From positions 124,001 through 188,000 of the forward strand of contig NZ_JALIDZ010000008.1 of assembly GCF_025397915.1 (NCBI RefSeq): a stretch of DNA of 64,000 nucleotides. The letters are read 5' to 3'. Positions 7,271 to 15,265 of the stretch are shown here, one piece after another. Below the pieces are notes generated by a model. That model did no database searches and was not told the DNA's origin. It saw only the letters and a list, made by a program, of their open reading frames with translations. Position 1 is the first letter of the stretch; each line of letters begins with the position of its first letter. The position numbers were made by a program, and so were the translations under genes. The stretch comes from Microbaculum marinisediminis (lineage in GTDB: Bacteria; Pseudomonadota; Alphaproteobacteria; Rhizobiales; Tepidamorphaceae).

Positions 7271-8626
7271 TTATCGCCTGTGGAGATAGCGGCCGGACGG
7301 GGCCTGCTCGTCGACCCACTGGCCGTTGTCGACCAGAACCGTTCCGCGAAGGACGGTGGCCTCGACCCGGCCGCGCAGCCGCTTTCCCTCGTAGGGTGAG
7401 TAATCCGAGTTGGACGGGTAATCGGACGCCTGCACCTGCGTCACGCCATCCAGATCGACGACGGCGAAATCGGCATCGTATCCCGGTGCGATACGGCCCT
7501 TCCTGGGAAGGCGGTAGAGCGCGGCGACATTGCTGCTGGTGGCGGCCGCCAGGGTCTCCAACGCGATCTCGCGCTTGAAGTACCCCTCTTCGATCATCAC
7601 GGGCAGGATCTGCGCGATGCCGGGAAACCCCGCGGTCGCCTCCCAGATACTGGGGCCCTTGGTCGATTTCTTGCGCGGCACGTGGTCGGACCCGATCGTC
7701 GAGATCGCGCCGTCGCGCACGCCTTCCCACAAGCCGTCGATATCGGCCTGCGACCGCAAGGGCGGATTGACCTTGCCGATCGCGCCGATCGGCTCGTCAT
7801 GCGACAGGCTCAGATAGTGGATGCAAGTCTCGACATGAATCGGCGGTCGGTTCGGATGGCGCATCCGGCGCACCAGGTCGAGGCTCTCGGCGCTCGACAT
7901 GTGCACGATATTGACCGGACAGCCCGCCTTCTCGCCAAAATAGGCCACGCGGAACACGTTTTCCGTTTCCAGGAAGCCCGGCGACTGTTCGTCCCAGGCG
8001 CGCAGGTCGTCGCGCCCCGCGCTTTTCAGAGGCTCGCGGAAAAAGGGGATGACCTCGGTGTTCTCGCAATGAACGCCGACCACGGCACCAGGAATACTCG
8101 CGCCCGTCGCCAATGCCGCATAGAGCAGCCCGTCGTCGACTTCGGTGAAGCCCTTGGCCGCCCCGGTCGCCCCCTTGTACATGAGGTAGACCTTGATCGA
8201 CAGCACCCCATGGGTGGCCATTGCCGACTTGAGCTCGGCCACGTGGGCGTGGGACGTGATGCCGAAATGGAACCCGAAATCCACGGCCGCGTGCTTGTCG
8301 GCTTCCGCACGCCAGGTCCCGGTCGACTGCAGCAGCTCATTGCCGCGCCAGAAGCTCATCAACCCGGTCACGCCGCCCAAGGCGGCCGTCCGGGTTTCGG
8401 TATCCCAGTCGTTTTCCTTGTCGCCGAAGCCGATATGGGTGTGCGGATCGATCAGGCCCGGAAAGACATGCTTGCCCCGGCAGTCCAGGACGCGCCGGGC
8501 GGCGGGCCTTTCGGACGCATCGAGAACCGCCGCGATACGCCCGTCGCGCACGGCCAGGGTGGCCTGCTCGACGCCTTGCCCGGGAAAGACGACCTCGCCG
8601 CCCTTCAGGACCAGGTCGTAGGTCAT
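7271..8626 (-). CDS. Hydantoinase/dihydroorotase-type amidohydrolase
   Basis: This 451-residue metal-dependent cyclic amidohydrolase has the full ligand set of the dihydropyrimidinase/allantoinase/dihydroorotase family: His62 and His64 in IDPHTHIG, a probable carboxylated Lys145 in SIKVYLMYKG, His186 in VGVHCENT, His242 in NIVHMSS and Asp314 in TIGSDHVPR. These enzymes open cyclic amides or imides (hydantoins, dihydropyrimidines, allantoin, cyclic imides). Its start overlaps the stop of the SnoaL-like gene as ATGA, so the genes are coupled. No carbamoyl-hydrolase or pyrimidine gene is nearby. With an amidase downstream and hydratases around, a cyclic imide is a reasonable guess. Confidence 0.9.
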   Translation of the reverse strand: MTYDLVLKGGEVVFPGQGVEQATLAVRDGRIAAVLDASERPAARRVLDCRGKHVFPGLIDPHTHIGFGDKENDWDTETRTAALGGVTGLMSFWRGNELLQSTGTWRAEADKHAAVDFGFHFGITSHAHVAELKSAMATHGVLSIKVYLMYKGATGAAKGFTEVDDGLLYAALATGASIPGAVVGVHCENTEVIPFFREPLKSAGRDDLRAWDEQSPGFLETENVFRVAYFGEKAGCPVNIVHMSSAESLDLVRRMRHPNRPPIHVETCIHYLSLSHDEPIGAIGKVNPPLRSQADIDGLWEGVRDGAISTIGSDHVPRKKSTKGPSIWEATAGFPGIAQILPVMIEEGYFKREIALETLAAATSSNVAALYRLPRKGRIAPGYDADFAVVDLDGVTQVQASDYPSNSDYSPYEGKRLRGRVEATVLRGTVLVDNGQWVDEQAPSGRYLHRR

Positions 8627-9042
8627 GAAACGCTCCCGAGATCTCCGGAATTCCGCTTGATGGCAAATTCCGCCGTTTCGTTGAGGACGTACTGGCCGGT
8701 GATCCGGCCATCCGCCAGGTCGAACAGATCCATGAACCGGATCCCATCGAACGCCTTACCATCCGCCCATTCGCCGTAGAGCGTTCCCGTCACGAGGACG
8801 GAAACGCCATCCGCCGTGGGCCAGGCTTCGCACCGATCGATGGTCTTGGCGACGTGGCGATAGCGCCGCGCCGACCCCGCGGCGACCTCGTGTACCGACG
8901 TCAGGCGCCGCCCACCCGGAAAGACGAGCACGGCACCGGCGGCGAGAAAGCCCTGCGCCACATCGAGGTCGCGGGCTTCCATCGCGCGCAGATAGTCGAG
9001 AACGGTGCGACAGGCGGTTTCGTTCGAAGCAGGAGTCAGCAT
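8623..9042 (-). CDS. SnoaL-like (NTF2-fold) protein
   Basis: A 139-residue small alpha+beta barrel protein, starting MLTPASNETACRTVLDYLRAMEARDLDVAQ. It resembles the C-terminal domain of the tautomerase fusion encoded 2.2 kb away. Conserved blocks are AMEARDLD, FPGG, RYRxVxKTxDR and GTLxGEWxDGxAFxGIRF. SnoaL-like proteins include cyclases, isomerases and non-catalytic binding proteins, so no reaction is assigned. The ATG overlaps the aconitase stop by 7 bases and the stop overlaps the amidohydrolase start, which puts it firmly in this operon. Confidence 0.85.
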   Translation of the reverse strand: MLTPASNETACRTVLDYLRAMEARDLDVAQGFLAAGAVLVFPGGRRLTSVHEVAAGSARRYRHVAKTIDRCEAWPTADGVSVLVTGTLYGEWADGKAFDGIRFMDLFDLADGRITGQYVLNETAEFAIKRNSGDLGSVS

Positions 9043-11792
9043 GCGTGTCTTTCCGAATCTGAAGTGCTGGCCGTATCTGAAATGCTGGCCGAATGCGGGG
9101 CGTCGGGCATCGAGGCGATGAGCTTGCGAAAAACCCCGCCCCCGAGCAGCAGGTCGCGCTCGTGCGCGCTCGCCACGTCGGCAACGGCCTCGAAGCGGAT
9201 TTCTTCACCGTTGCGATTGGCGGTGACGGTCACCGGCGTGCCGTCTTCGAGCGCCTTGCGGATGCCCGAAAACTCGAACGTCTCGAACCCGCTCAGGCCG
9301 AGCGTATCGGCGGTCTCGCCGGCTTTGAAGCAGAGCGGCAGGATGCCCAGGCTGATGAGGTTGGAGCGGTGAATTCGCTCGAACGAAACCGCCAGGACGA
9401 CCCGCACGCCGAGCAGCATCGGTCCCTTGGCGGCCCAGTCGCGGCTCGAGCCCATTCCGTAGCTGCGCCCGGCGATCACGATCGGCGTCTGCCGATCGTT
9501 CCTCATCGTCTCGGCGGCCTCGTAGATCGTGATCGGGTCACCTTGCGGCTCCAGGCGCGTCACGCCGCCCTCCTTGTCCGGGACCAGCAGATTGCGCATG
9601 CGCTGGTTGGCGAAGGTGATGCGCGCCATGAATTCGTGGTTGCCGCGCCGCTGGGTCACCGCATTGAAGTCCTTCGGCGCGACGCCGCTCTCGACCAGAT
9701 AGCGGCCGGCGAGGCTGTCGGCCAGGATTTCGCCGCTCGGTGTGACATGGTCGGTGGTCGTGAAGTCGCCGGCCATGACGAGGACCCTGCCATCACGGAT
9801 CCGGTCCGGCATCCCGTCGCCCTCCAGTTCGAAGAAGGGTGGCCGCTTGATATAGGTGGACTCCCGATCCCACGGGAACAGCACGCCGCCGGCCGACGGC
9901 AATTCGGTCCAGAACGGCGAGCCCTCGAAGACGCTGGCATAGCTGGACCGGAACCGGTCCGGGTTCTGGCTTCTGGAAACGCGGTCCTCGATTTCGCCGG
10001 GCGCCGGCCACAGGTCGTGCAGGAAGACGGGCTCTCCGTGGCGATCGTGGCCCAGCGGTTCGGTATCGAAGTCGATGTCGACCCGTCCGGCCAGCGCGAA
10101 CGCCACGACAAGCGGCGGCGAGGCCAGGTAGTTGGCGCGACAGCTCTTGTGGATACGCCCTTCGAAGTTGCGGTTGCCCGACAGGACCGAGGCCGCCACG
10201 AGGCCGCCATCCGCGACCGCTTCCATGATGGCGGGATCGATCGGGCCGGACTTGCCCGAGCACGTGGTGCAGCCGTAGCCGACCAGATGGAAGCCCAGAT
10301 CCTCGAGGGCCGGCATCAGGTCCAGTTCGGACAGGTAGTCGGTGACGAGCCGCGATCCGGGCGCCAGGGAGGTCTTGACCCACGGCGGCACCGTCAAGCC
10401 CCGCGCGACCGCGTTCCTGGCCAACAGGCCGGCCGCGATCATCACGGTCGGATTGGACGTGTTGGTGCAGGACGTGATCGCCGCCACGGTGACAGCACCG
10501 TGTCCGATCTCATGCCGGGTTCCGTGCAGGTCCAACGCGACGCGCTTCTGCGCCTCGTCCGCCGGCACGTCGAAACCGCCCTCGGCGCGCGGCGCCGTCA
10601 GGCTGTTGCGGAAGCTGTCCTTCAACCCGGCGAGCGGCACGAGGTCCTGTGGACGCCGCGGCCCGGCCACGGCGGGCGAAATAGCCGCAAGATCGATCTC
10701 GACGACTTCGCTGTACTCGGCATCCGGAGCGCCCGCCTCGCGGAACATCCCGGTCGCGCGCGCATGCGCCTCGACCAGGCGCACGTGATCGCCCGGCCGC
10801 CCGGACTGCCGGAGATAGGCGAGCGTGTGCGCGTCGATCGGAAAGAAGCCGACGGTGGCGCCGTATTCCGGTGCCATGTTGGCAATGGTCGCGCGGTCCG
10901 GCACGGGCAGATGGTCCAGCCCTTCCCCGAAAAATTCGACGAAGGCCCCGACGACATCGTGCTCGCGCAGCGTCTTGGTGATTGCGAGAACGAGATCGGT
11001 CGGCATGGCGCCGGTCGCGAGCCTGTTCTTCAGCCGGACACCCACGATGCGCGGTATCCGCACCGAGTAGGGTTGCCCGAGCGCGGCCATTTCCCCGTCG
11101 ATGCCACCCACGCCCCAGGCCAGCAGGCCGATGGCGTTGATCATCGTCGTGTGCGAGTCGCAGCCGATCACGAATTCGGCCTGTACGAGCTTGCCGGCCG
11201 GGCTGTCCCTTTCAACGATCAGTTCGGCGAGCTTTTCGAGATGGACCTGATGGATGATCCCCGAGCCGGGCGGAACGATCGTGAGGTTCCGGAATGCCTG
11301 CTCGGCCCACTTGAAGAACGCGTAGCGCTCGCGATTGCGCTCGAATTCGCGTCGCTCGTTTATGCGGATCGCATCGCGCCGGCCGTAACTGTCGACAATC
11401 AGTGAATGATCGATCACGAGTTGGACCGGGATCACCGGTTCGATCGCCGCAGGGTCGAGGCCCCGCTCCGCCGCATGGTCCCTGGCCGCGGCCAGATCGA
11501 GAAGCGCCGGCAATCCACTGCTGTCCGGGAACATCACCCGATTGGGCGCCAGCGTGACGACAAGTTCGCCATCGCCCGGAGACCAGCCGGCCACGGCGGC
11601 AAGCTCAGCCGCATTTCCGTCGTCGTTCAGCGACTGGACGACGATGTTTTCCAGAACGGGCAGAAGGCATCGCGGCAACGGTGTCGCTCGCGCCGATGTC
11701 AGCCCATCGAGGTCGACGCAATGAAGATCGTCCCGGCCATCCGCGGGCAGGCTCTTCACGACGTTTCGCGGTTTGGACGATTGGGTCATCAT
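9036..11792 (-). CDS. Aconitase family hydratase (AcnA-type, single chain)
   Basis: A 918-residue single-chain aconitase with the swivel domain at the C-terminus. The [4Fe-4S] cysteines are visible: Cys442 in AITSCTNTSNP and Cys508 and Cys511 in GYGCTTCSGKSGP. Substrate-side motifs GCDSHTTMINA (near 210) and a C-terminal GMGSSRDWAAKG arginine loop are present. The usual AcnA sequence after the last cysteine pair is IGNSGP; here it is SGKSGP, which suggests a divergent substrate site. It is the first gene of the operon with SnoaL, amidohydrolase and amidase, and an FCD-GntR-type palindrome lies about 28 bases upstream. It is therefore more likely a pathway hydratase for an unsaturated di- or tricarboxylate than the housekeeping aconitase. 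Confidence 0.87.
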   Translation of the reverse strand: MMTQSSKPRNVVKSLPADGRDDLHCVDLDGLTSARATPLPRCLLPVLENIVVQSLNDDGNAAELAAVAGWSPGDGELVVTLAPNRVMFPDSSGLPALLDLAAARDHAAERGLDPAAIEPVIPVQLVIDHSLIVDSYGRRDAIRINERREFERNRERYAFFKWAEQAFRNLTIVPPGSGIIHQVHLEKLAELIVERDSPAGKLVQAEFVIGCDSHTTMINAIGLLAWGVGGIDGEMAALGQPYSVRIPRIVGVRLKNRLATGAMPTDLVLAITKTLREHDVVGAFVEFFGEGLDHLPVPDRATIANMAPEYGATVGFFPIDAHTLAYLRQSGRPGDHVRLVEAHARATGMFREAGAPDAEYSEVVEIDLAAISPAVAGPRRPQDLVPLAGLKDSFRNSLTAPRAEGGFDVPADEAQKRVALDLHGTRHEIGHGAVTVAAITSCTNTSNPTVMIAAGLLARNAVARGLTVPPWVKTSLAPGSRLVTDYLSELDLMPALEDLGFHLVGYGCTTCSGKSGPIDPAIMEAVADGGLVAASVLSGNRNFEGRIHKSCRANYLASPPLVVAFALAGRVDIDFDTEPLGHDRHGEPVFLHDLWPAPGEIEDRVSRSQNPDRFRSSYASVFEGSPFWTELPSAGGVLFPWDRESTYIKRPPFFELEGDGMPDRIRDGRVLVMAGDFTTTDHVTPSGEILADSLAGRYLVESGVAPKDFNAVTQRRGNHEFMARITFANQRMRNLLVPDKEGGVTRLEPQGDPITIYEAAETMRNDRQTPIVIAGRSYGMGSSRDWAAKGPMLLGVRVVLAVSFERIHRSNLISLGILPLCFKAGETADTLGLSGFETFEFSGIRKALEDGTPVTVTANRNGEEIRFEAVADVASAHERDLLLGGGVFRKLIASMPDAPHSASISDTASTSDSERHAC

Positions 11793-11819
11793 TGCCGTTC
11801 ATTGTAGAGGCACGCCAAA

Positions 11820-11833
11820 AAGTGTCAACACTT
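11820..11833. promoter_or_regulatory. Operator-like palindrome (FCD-GntR site 1)
   Basis: AAGTGTCAACACTT, a perfect inverted repeat with 6-base arms around CA. It lies in the divergent gap between the aconitase operon and the FCD-type GntR gene. Thirteen of its bases recur exactly at 14599-14611 in front of the lyase/tct genes, which supports a shared regulator. Confidence 0.7.
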
Positions 11834-11904
11834 CGATCATTATCACGTCTGTTTGCGCGCATGATCGTTGAGAAATCCGGCGAATTGCGGTACTTCCAAC
11901 TTCA

Positions 11905-11916
11905 ATTGTTGACACA
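11905..11916. promoter_or_regulatory. Operator-like site (FCD-GntR site 2)
   Basis: The core TGTTGACA (11907-11914) matches the TGTYRACA core of the other sites. It lies 16 bases before the preferred start codon of the GntR regulator, consistent with autoregulation. It would be inside the coding region if the upstream ATG at 11861 were used. Confidence 0.5.
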
Positions 11917-11929
11917 CGACGAGGTCCGG

Positions 11930-12571
11930 ATGCTCGATCGCACGGCGCGCACCATTGTTGACGAGGTCTTCGAGACGCTGCTGTCGAAGATCCTCGAGGG
12001 AGATATCCCGCCGGGCGGTGCGGTCAACGAGCTCGGGCTCGCGGCGGAACTGGGCGTGAGCCGCGGGCCGGTGCGCGAGGCCGTCAAGCGGATGCAGGGC
12101 ACCGGCCTGATCGTCAAGGAACCGTACCTGAAGGCCCGCGTCATTTCCCTCACCGTGGAGGACATGGTGCAGGTGTTCCAGCTCCGCGAGGCCGTCGAGG
12201 CCATGTCCGTCCGCCTCGCGACCCTGAACATGTCCGACGAGGCGCTCGAGGCCTTGTTCGAGGAGTTCACCGGCACCAAGAACAAGAACCGGCACCCCGC
12301 GCTCGACATTCATGTAAGAATTGCGGAGGGGTGCGGCAACGAGCGGATCCGCTCGCTGCTGTGCGACGAGCTCTACTATCTGCTGCGCCTTTACCGCTCG
12401 CAGTCCGGACGCACACCGGGCCGTCGCGAGAACGCCTATGCCGAGCACTGGCAGATCCTCCGCGCCATGCGCGCGCGCGACGCCGATCTGGCCGCATCGC
12501 TGATGCAGGCGCATATCGCCCGCGCCACGGAGACGCTGCAGACGCTCCTCGATGAAGACAAGCAGGCGTGA
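11930..12571 (+). CDS. GntR family regulator, FCD subfamily
   Basis: A 213-residue regulator. The winged helix covers about residues 5-75 (ILEGDIPPGGAVNELGLAAE, then LGVSRGPVREAVKRM). The helical FCD ligand domain follows, with HVRIAEGCGNERI near 125 and EHWQILRAMRARDADLA near 170, the usual metal/carboxylate-binding helices. The ATG at 11930 is preferred because GAGG lies 5 bases upstream and because it leaves operator site 2 outside the gene; the ATG at 11861 has no ribosome-binding site. It is divergent from the aconitase operon. FCD regulators usually bind carboxylic acids, matching the Tct importer and lyase that share its likely operators. Confidence 0.9.
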   Translation: MLDRTARTIVDEVFETLLSKILEGDIPPGGAVNELGLAAELGVSRGPVREAVKRMQGTGLIVKEPYLKARVISLTVEDMVQVFQLREAVEAMSVRLATLNMSDEALEALFEEFTGTKNKNRHPALDIHVRIAEGCGNERIRSLLCDELYYLLRLYRSQSGRTPGRRENAYAEHWQILRAMRARDADLAASLMQAHIARATETLQTLLDEDKQA

Positions 12572-12573
12572 AA

Positions 12574-12598
12574 AAGCCCGCGCACCAGGCGCGGGCTT
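12574..12598. terminator. Bidirectional intrinsic terminator
   Basis: A 10-base perfect stem, AAGCCCGCGC and GCGCGGGCTT, with loop ACCAG, flanked by an A-run on the left and TTCTTC on the right. It sits directly between the convergent GntR gene (+) and tctC (-). Confidence 0.85.
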
Positions 12599-12616
12599 CT
12601 TCGTTGTCGAAAGGGC

Positions 12617-13573
12617 TTACTTCGAGAAGTCGATGGTCGAAAGAAGCTCCTCGTAGAAGGCGTCTTCCTTCGCCAGCATGGCATCGAAGTCCGCAGGGCC
12701 GGCGAACTGCAGCTCGCTGAGCGTATTCTTGCCGTATTCCTGCAGCTCATCACTGGTGATGACTTTCTCGACGGCCGCGGCAAAGGCGTCCACGACCTCG
12801 TCGGGCGTTCCCGCCGGGGCCCAGAAGCCGATGTTGACCGGCAGTTCGAGGTCGATGCCGCTCTCCTTGAGCGTCGGCACGTCGGGCAGCAGTTTGGCGC
12901 GACCTTCGCCGAGCTGCGCCAGCACGGTCACCTTGCCGGCTTCCGCTTGCGGCAGGATCGCGGACGCGAACCCGAGCACCAGATCGACTTCACCGGCCAC
13001 GGCCGCGGCGACCGCCGGCGTCACGCCCTGGAACGGGATGTGGAACAGCTCGACGTCGGCCGCACGCGCAACCGCCTCCGAGGCGATATGCGTCGCGCCG
13101 CCGGTTCCGGCACTGCCATAGCTCACCTCGCCCGGGTTTTCCTTGGCGTAGGCGACCATCTCTTCCATGGTCTTGAACGGCGCGTCCTTGCGTGCCGCCA
13201 TGACGTTCGGTCCGACCGAGACGCGCGCGACCCCGCGCAATGCGTCGAACCCGTAGGGCAGATCGCGCTGATGCGGGGCAACGGTCTGGACTGAGCTCAC
13301 GGCAAAGAGGAAGGTGTAGCCGTCCGGCTCGGCGTTCGCGACGAACGAGCCCCCGACCGTTCCGCCGGCGCCGGGCTTGTTCTCCACGACGACGGTCTGC
13401 CCGAGCTCATTGGAGAGCCCCTGGGCGATCGTGCGGGCGAGAGTGTCGGTGCCGCCCGGCGAATAGGGAACGATGACAGAGATGGAGCGGTTCGGATAAT
13501 CCTGCGCCGATGCAGCACCCGCCGCCGCCGTGAGGGCGATGGCCGCCGTAAGGGCCTTGAATACCTTGAACAT
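12617..13573 (-). CDS. tctC: Tripartite tricarboxylate transporter binding protein TctC (Bug family)
   Basis: A 318-residue periplasmic receptor. The signal peptide MFKVFKALTAAIALTAAAGAASA is followed by QDYPNRSISVIVPYSPGGTDTLAR, the Bug-family mature N-terminus with the ligand-binding PGGxxD loop, and GSAGTGGATHIA near 155 is the second binding loop. The ATG at 13573 is chosen because GGAGG lies 7 bases upstream; an earlier in-frame start would spoil the signal peptide. It follows the lyase gene by 30 bases in the same operon and is separated from its membrane partners tctBA, which are divergent. Bug proteins bind carboxylates such as citrate, aspartate or aromatic acids; the ligand here is unknown. 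Confidence 0.92.
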   Translation of the reverse strand: MFKVFKALTAAIALTAAAGAASAQDYPNRSISVIVPYSPGGTDTLARTIAQGLSNELGQTVVVENKPGAGGTVGGSFVANAEPDGYTFLFAVSSVQTVAPHQRDLPYGFDALRGVARVSVGPNVMAARKDAPFKTMEEMVAYAKENPGEVSYGSAGTGGATHIASEAVARAADVELFHIPFQGVTPAVAAAVAGEVDLVLGFASAILPQAEAGKVTVLAQLGEGRAKLLPDVPTLKESGIDLELPVNIGFWAPAGTPDEVVDAFAAAVEKVITSDELQEYGKNTLSELQFAGPADFDAMLAKEDAFYEELLSTIDFSK

Positions 13574-13603
13574 GCAGTTCCTCCGTTTGGTTGTGGTCAA
13601 ACC

Positions 13604-14536
13604 TCATTCGGCCGCGCTGGACGGGCGGCCGTACTTCGAGTCGAGGGACTCGAGCGTCAGAAGCCGGTCTTCGAGCGCGCGCGCGTCGCTGTAGCCCATC
13701 AGCTCCCAGATCTCGTCGATGCCCACGAGCATGTCGGTGCGGTTGACCGGCTCGCCGGTTTCCACGACCTCCTTCATCACCACGAGGGCGTTGCGCATGG
13801 CCATGATCGCGGCGGCGGGCAGCATGCGCGGCAGGCTGACCCGCCTGACCCCGAGCGCCTTCAGCCGCGGCAGCGGGATGAGCGGCGTGGTCGGCCGCTC
13901 GCGGATCCCGAAGCCCATGTTGACGGACACCGGGACGCCGGCCGCCTCGACGACCCGCTTGATGGTCTCCTCGCTGTCGACCGCGTCGGCGAAGATGACG
14001 TCGGCGCCCGCGCCCGCATAGGCCCTGATGCGCTCCAGGGTCGGCTCCAGGCCCTCCACGGCCAGGGCGTCGGTGCGGGCGATCACGACGAAGTCGTCGT
14101 CCCGGCGCGCCAGGCAGGCCGCGTCGATCTTCTTCACCATCTCGCCGCGCGAGACGACTTCCTTGCCCTTCATGTGGCCGCACCGCTTCGGGCTGACCTG
14201 GTCCTCGATATTGATGCCGGCCGCGCCGACCGCCTCGAACTCGCGAACCGTGTGATGCACGTTGAGCGGATTGCCGTAGCCGGTATCAGCGTCGCAGGTG
14301 ACCGGCAGCGCGACGGCGCGGACGATCGCACGGCACTGGTCGAGATTCTCGGCCAGCCCCATGTAGCCCATGTCGGGCAGCCCCAGGCGCGCATTGGCGA
14401 TCGCCGCGCCCGTGGTGGCCACGGTCTTGAAGCCGGCCTGCTCGATCAGCCGAGCGCTGTAGCCGTCATAGGCTCCGACCGAAACGACGAGGTCGTCGGA
14501 ATTCAGAAGTTCGCGAAATCGACGCGCTTTCGACAT
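13604..14536 (-). CDS. Isocitrate lyase/PEP mutase family lyase
   Basis: A 310-residue enzyme of the ICL/PEPM superfamily. Metal- and substrate-binding residues are visible: Asp82 and Asp84 in TCDADTGYG, Glu111 in NIEDQ, and the lyase loop KRCGH (117-121) with catalytic Cys119, followed by GKEVVSRGEM. The cysteine argues for a C-C lyase (methylisocitrate, 2,3-dimethylmalate or oxaloacetate-type) rather than a phosphonate mutase. GGAGG lies 8 bases before the ATG. It is co-transcribed with tctC and regulated with tctBA through palindromes at 14565-14611. With aconitase-type hydratases nearby, it probably cleaves the hydrated acid to pyruvate or glyoxylate plus a second acid. Confidence 0.88.
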   Translation of the reverse strand: MSKARRFRELLNSDDLVVSVGAYDGYSARLIEQAGFKTVATTGAAIANARLGLPDMGYMGLAENLDQCRAIVRAVALPVTCDADTGYGNPLNVHHTVREFEAVGAAGINIEDQVSPKRCGHMKGKEVVSRGEMVKKIDAACLARRDDDFVVIARTDALAVEGLEPTLERIRAYAGAGADVIFADAVDSEETIKRVVEAAGVPVSVNMGFGIRERPTTPLIPLPRLKALGVRRVSLPRMLPAAAIMAMRNALVVMKEVVETGEPVNRTDMLVGIDEIWELMGYSDARALEDRLLTLESLDSKYGRPSSAAE

Positions 14537-14564
14537 AGAGACGACCTCCGCCCTGCGTGATATT

Positions 14565-14584
14565 AAAAAGTGTCGACATTTTTA
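14565..14584. promoter_or_regulatory. Operator-like palindrome (FCD-GntR site 3)
   Basis: AAAAAGTGTCGACATTTTTA, a near-perfect palindrome around TGTCGACA. It starts 29 bases upstream of the lyase gene start. Confidence 0.65.
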
Positions 14585-14597
14585 GCCCATTCGACCT

Positions 14598-14611
14598 GAG
14601 TGTCAACACTT
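14598..14611. promoter_or_regulatory. Operator-like palindrome (FCD-GntR site 4)
   Basis: GAGTGTCAACACTT, with perfect arms AGTGT and ACACT. Thirteen consecutive bases are identical to site 1 near the regulator gene, almost 2.8 kb away. Confidence 0.7.
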
Positions 14612-14736
14612 GGCCGCGAATTTGACAGCCCCTTTCACGGCTCAATTCTCAAGAGTTTATGCGGAAACCCTGCATTCCAGTCGAATATCTGCAACGCGGC
14701 GCATGTTTGACGCTTGCCAGCGCGACCACGCAAATC

Positions 14737-14754
14737 TAAACTGTTGACAATTTA
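14737..14754. promoter_or_regulatory. Operator-like palindrome (FCD-GntR site 5)
   Basis: TAAACTGTTGACAATTTA, an inverted repeat TAAA-TGT-ACA-TTTA around TG. It lies 13 bases before the tctB ATG and overlaps the region of the ribosome-binding site, so a bound repressor could act as a roadblock for tctBA. Confidence 0.65.
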
Positions 14755-14766
14755 GGATGAGCAGCC

Positions 14767-15261
14767 ATGACCGAAATCCGCAAGGGCAGTACCGGTCCGA
14801 CGCCGCGATCCGGATGGATCGCACACGTGACCGGAAACAGGATGGTGGCCGGTGTTTTCGCGATCGCGGGCGTGGCCGCGGGCGTGAAGGCCTATGTCGA
14901 TTATCCGCTGGGTACGATTACGCGCATGGGCGCGGGCTTCGTGCCCCTGGCACTGTCCGTCGGACTGGTGCTTCTGGCCGTCATCGCCATGTTCATCGAG
15001 GACGACGAGACCGACGAGCCGGCAGAAGGCCTGCATCTGCGCGCGGCGGCCTTCATCCTCATGGGCATCGTGACATGGGCCTTGCTCATCGACACGGCGG
15101 GCTTCTTCGTCGCCACAGTGCCGATGGTCCTGCTCGCCGGCATGGCGCAGCCGGACAACACCTGGAAGCACGGCCTGATCGTCGCCGCCCTCACCGCGAT
15201 CGGAGGCTACGTCCTTTTCGTCACCCTCATCGGCATTCCGCTGACACCCTTCGGAAGGTAG
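14767..15261 (+). CDS. tctB: Tripartite tricarboxylate transporter small membrane subunit TctB
   Basis: A 164-residue inner-membrane protein with four hydrophobic segments (about 25-45, 58-77, 92-112 and 137-157), the TctB layout. AGGATGAG precedes the ATG. It is followed by tctA after 4 bases. It should form the transporter with TctA and the periplasmic receptor TctC encoded on the other strand. Its first visible control element is the palindrome at 14737-14754. Confidence 0.88.
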   Translation: MTEIRKGSTGPTPRSGWIAHVTGNRMVAGVFAIAGVAAGVKAYVDYPLGTITRMGAGFVPLALSVGLVLLAVIAMFIEDDETDEPAEGLHLRAAAFILMGIVTWALLIDTAGFFVATVPMVLLAGMAQPDNTWKHGLIVAALTAIGGYVLFVTLIGIPLTPFGR

Positions 15262-15265
15262 TACC

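Noticed and set aside
7271-8626. Naming the amidohydrolase allantoinase or dihydropyrimidinase
   Set aside because: The metal ligands are shared by the whole family, and no purine or pyrimidine degradation gene is adjacent.
9093-11405. A 770-codon open frame opposite the aconitase gene
   Set aside because: GC-rich coding DNA often leaves long open frames on the other strand. The antisense protein is rich in Arg, Asp, His and Gln and resembles no family, while the minus-strand frame is a clear aconitase. The same reasoning removes the long frames opposite livM, tctA, the TRAP permease and the P-type ATPase.
13604-14536. Naming the lyase methylisocitrate lyase (PrpB)
   Set aside because: The catalytic loop fits several lyases, and no prpC or prpD gene is nearby; the neighbouring aconitase is in an amidohydrolase operon.
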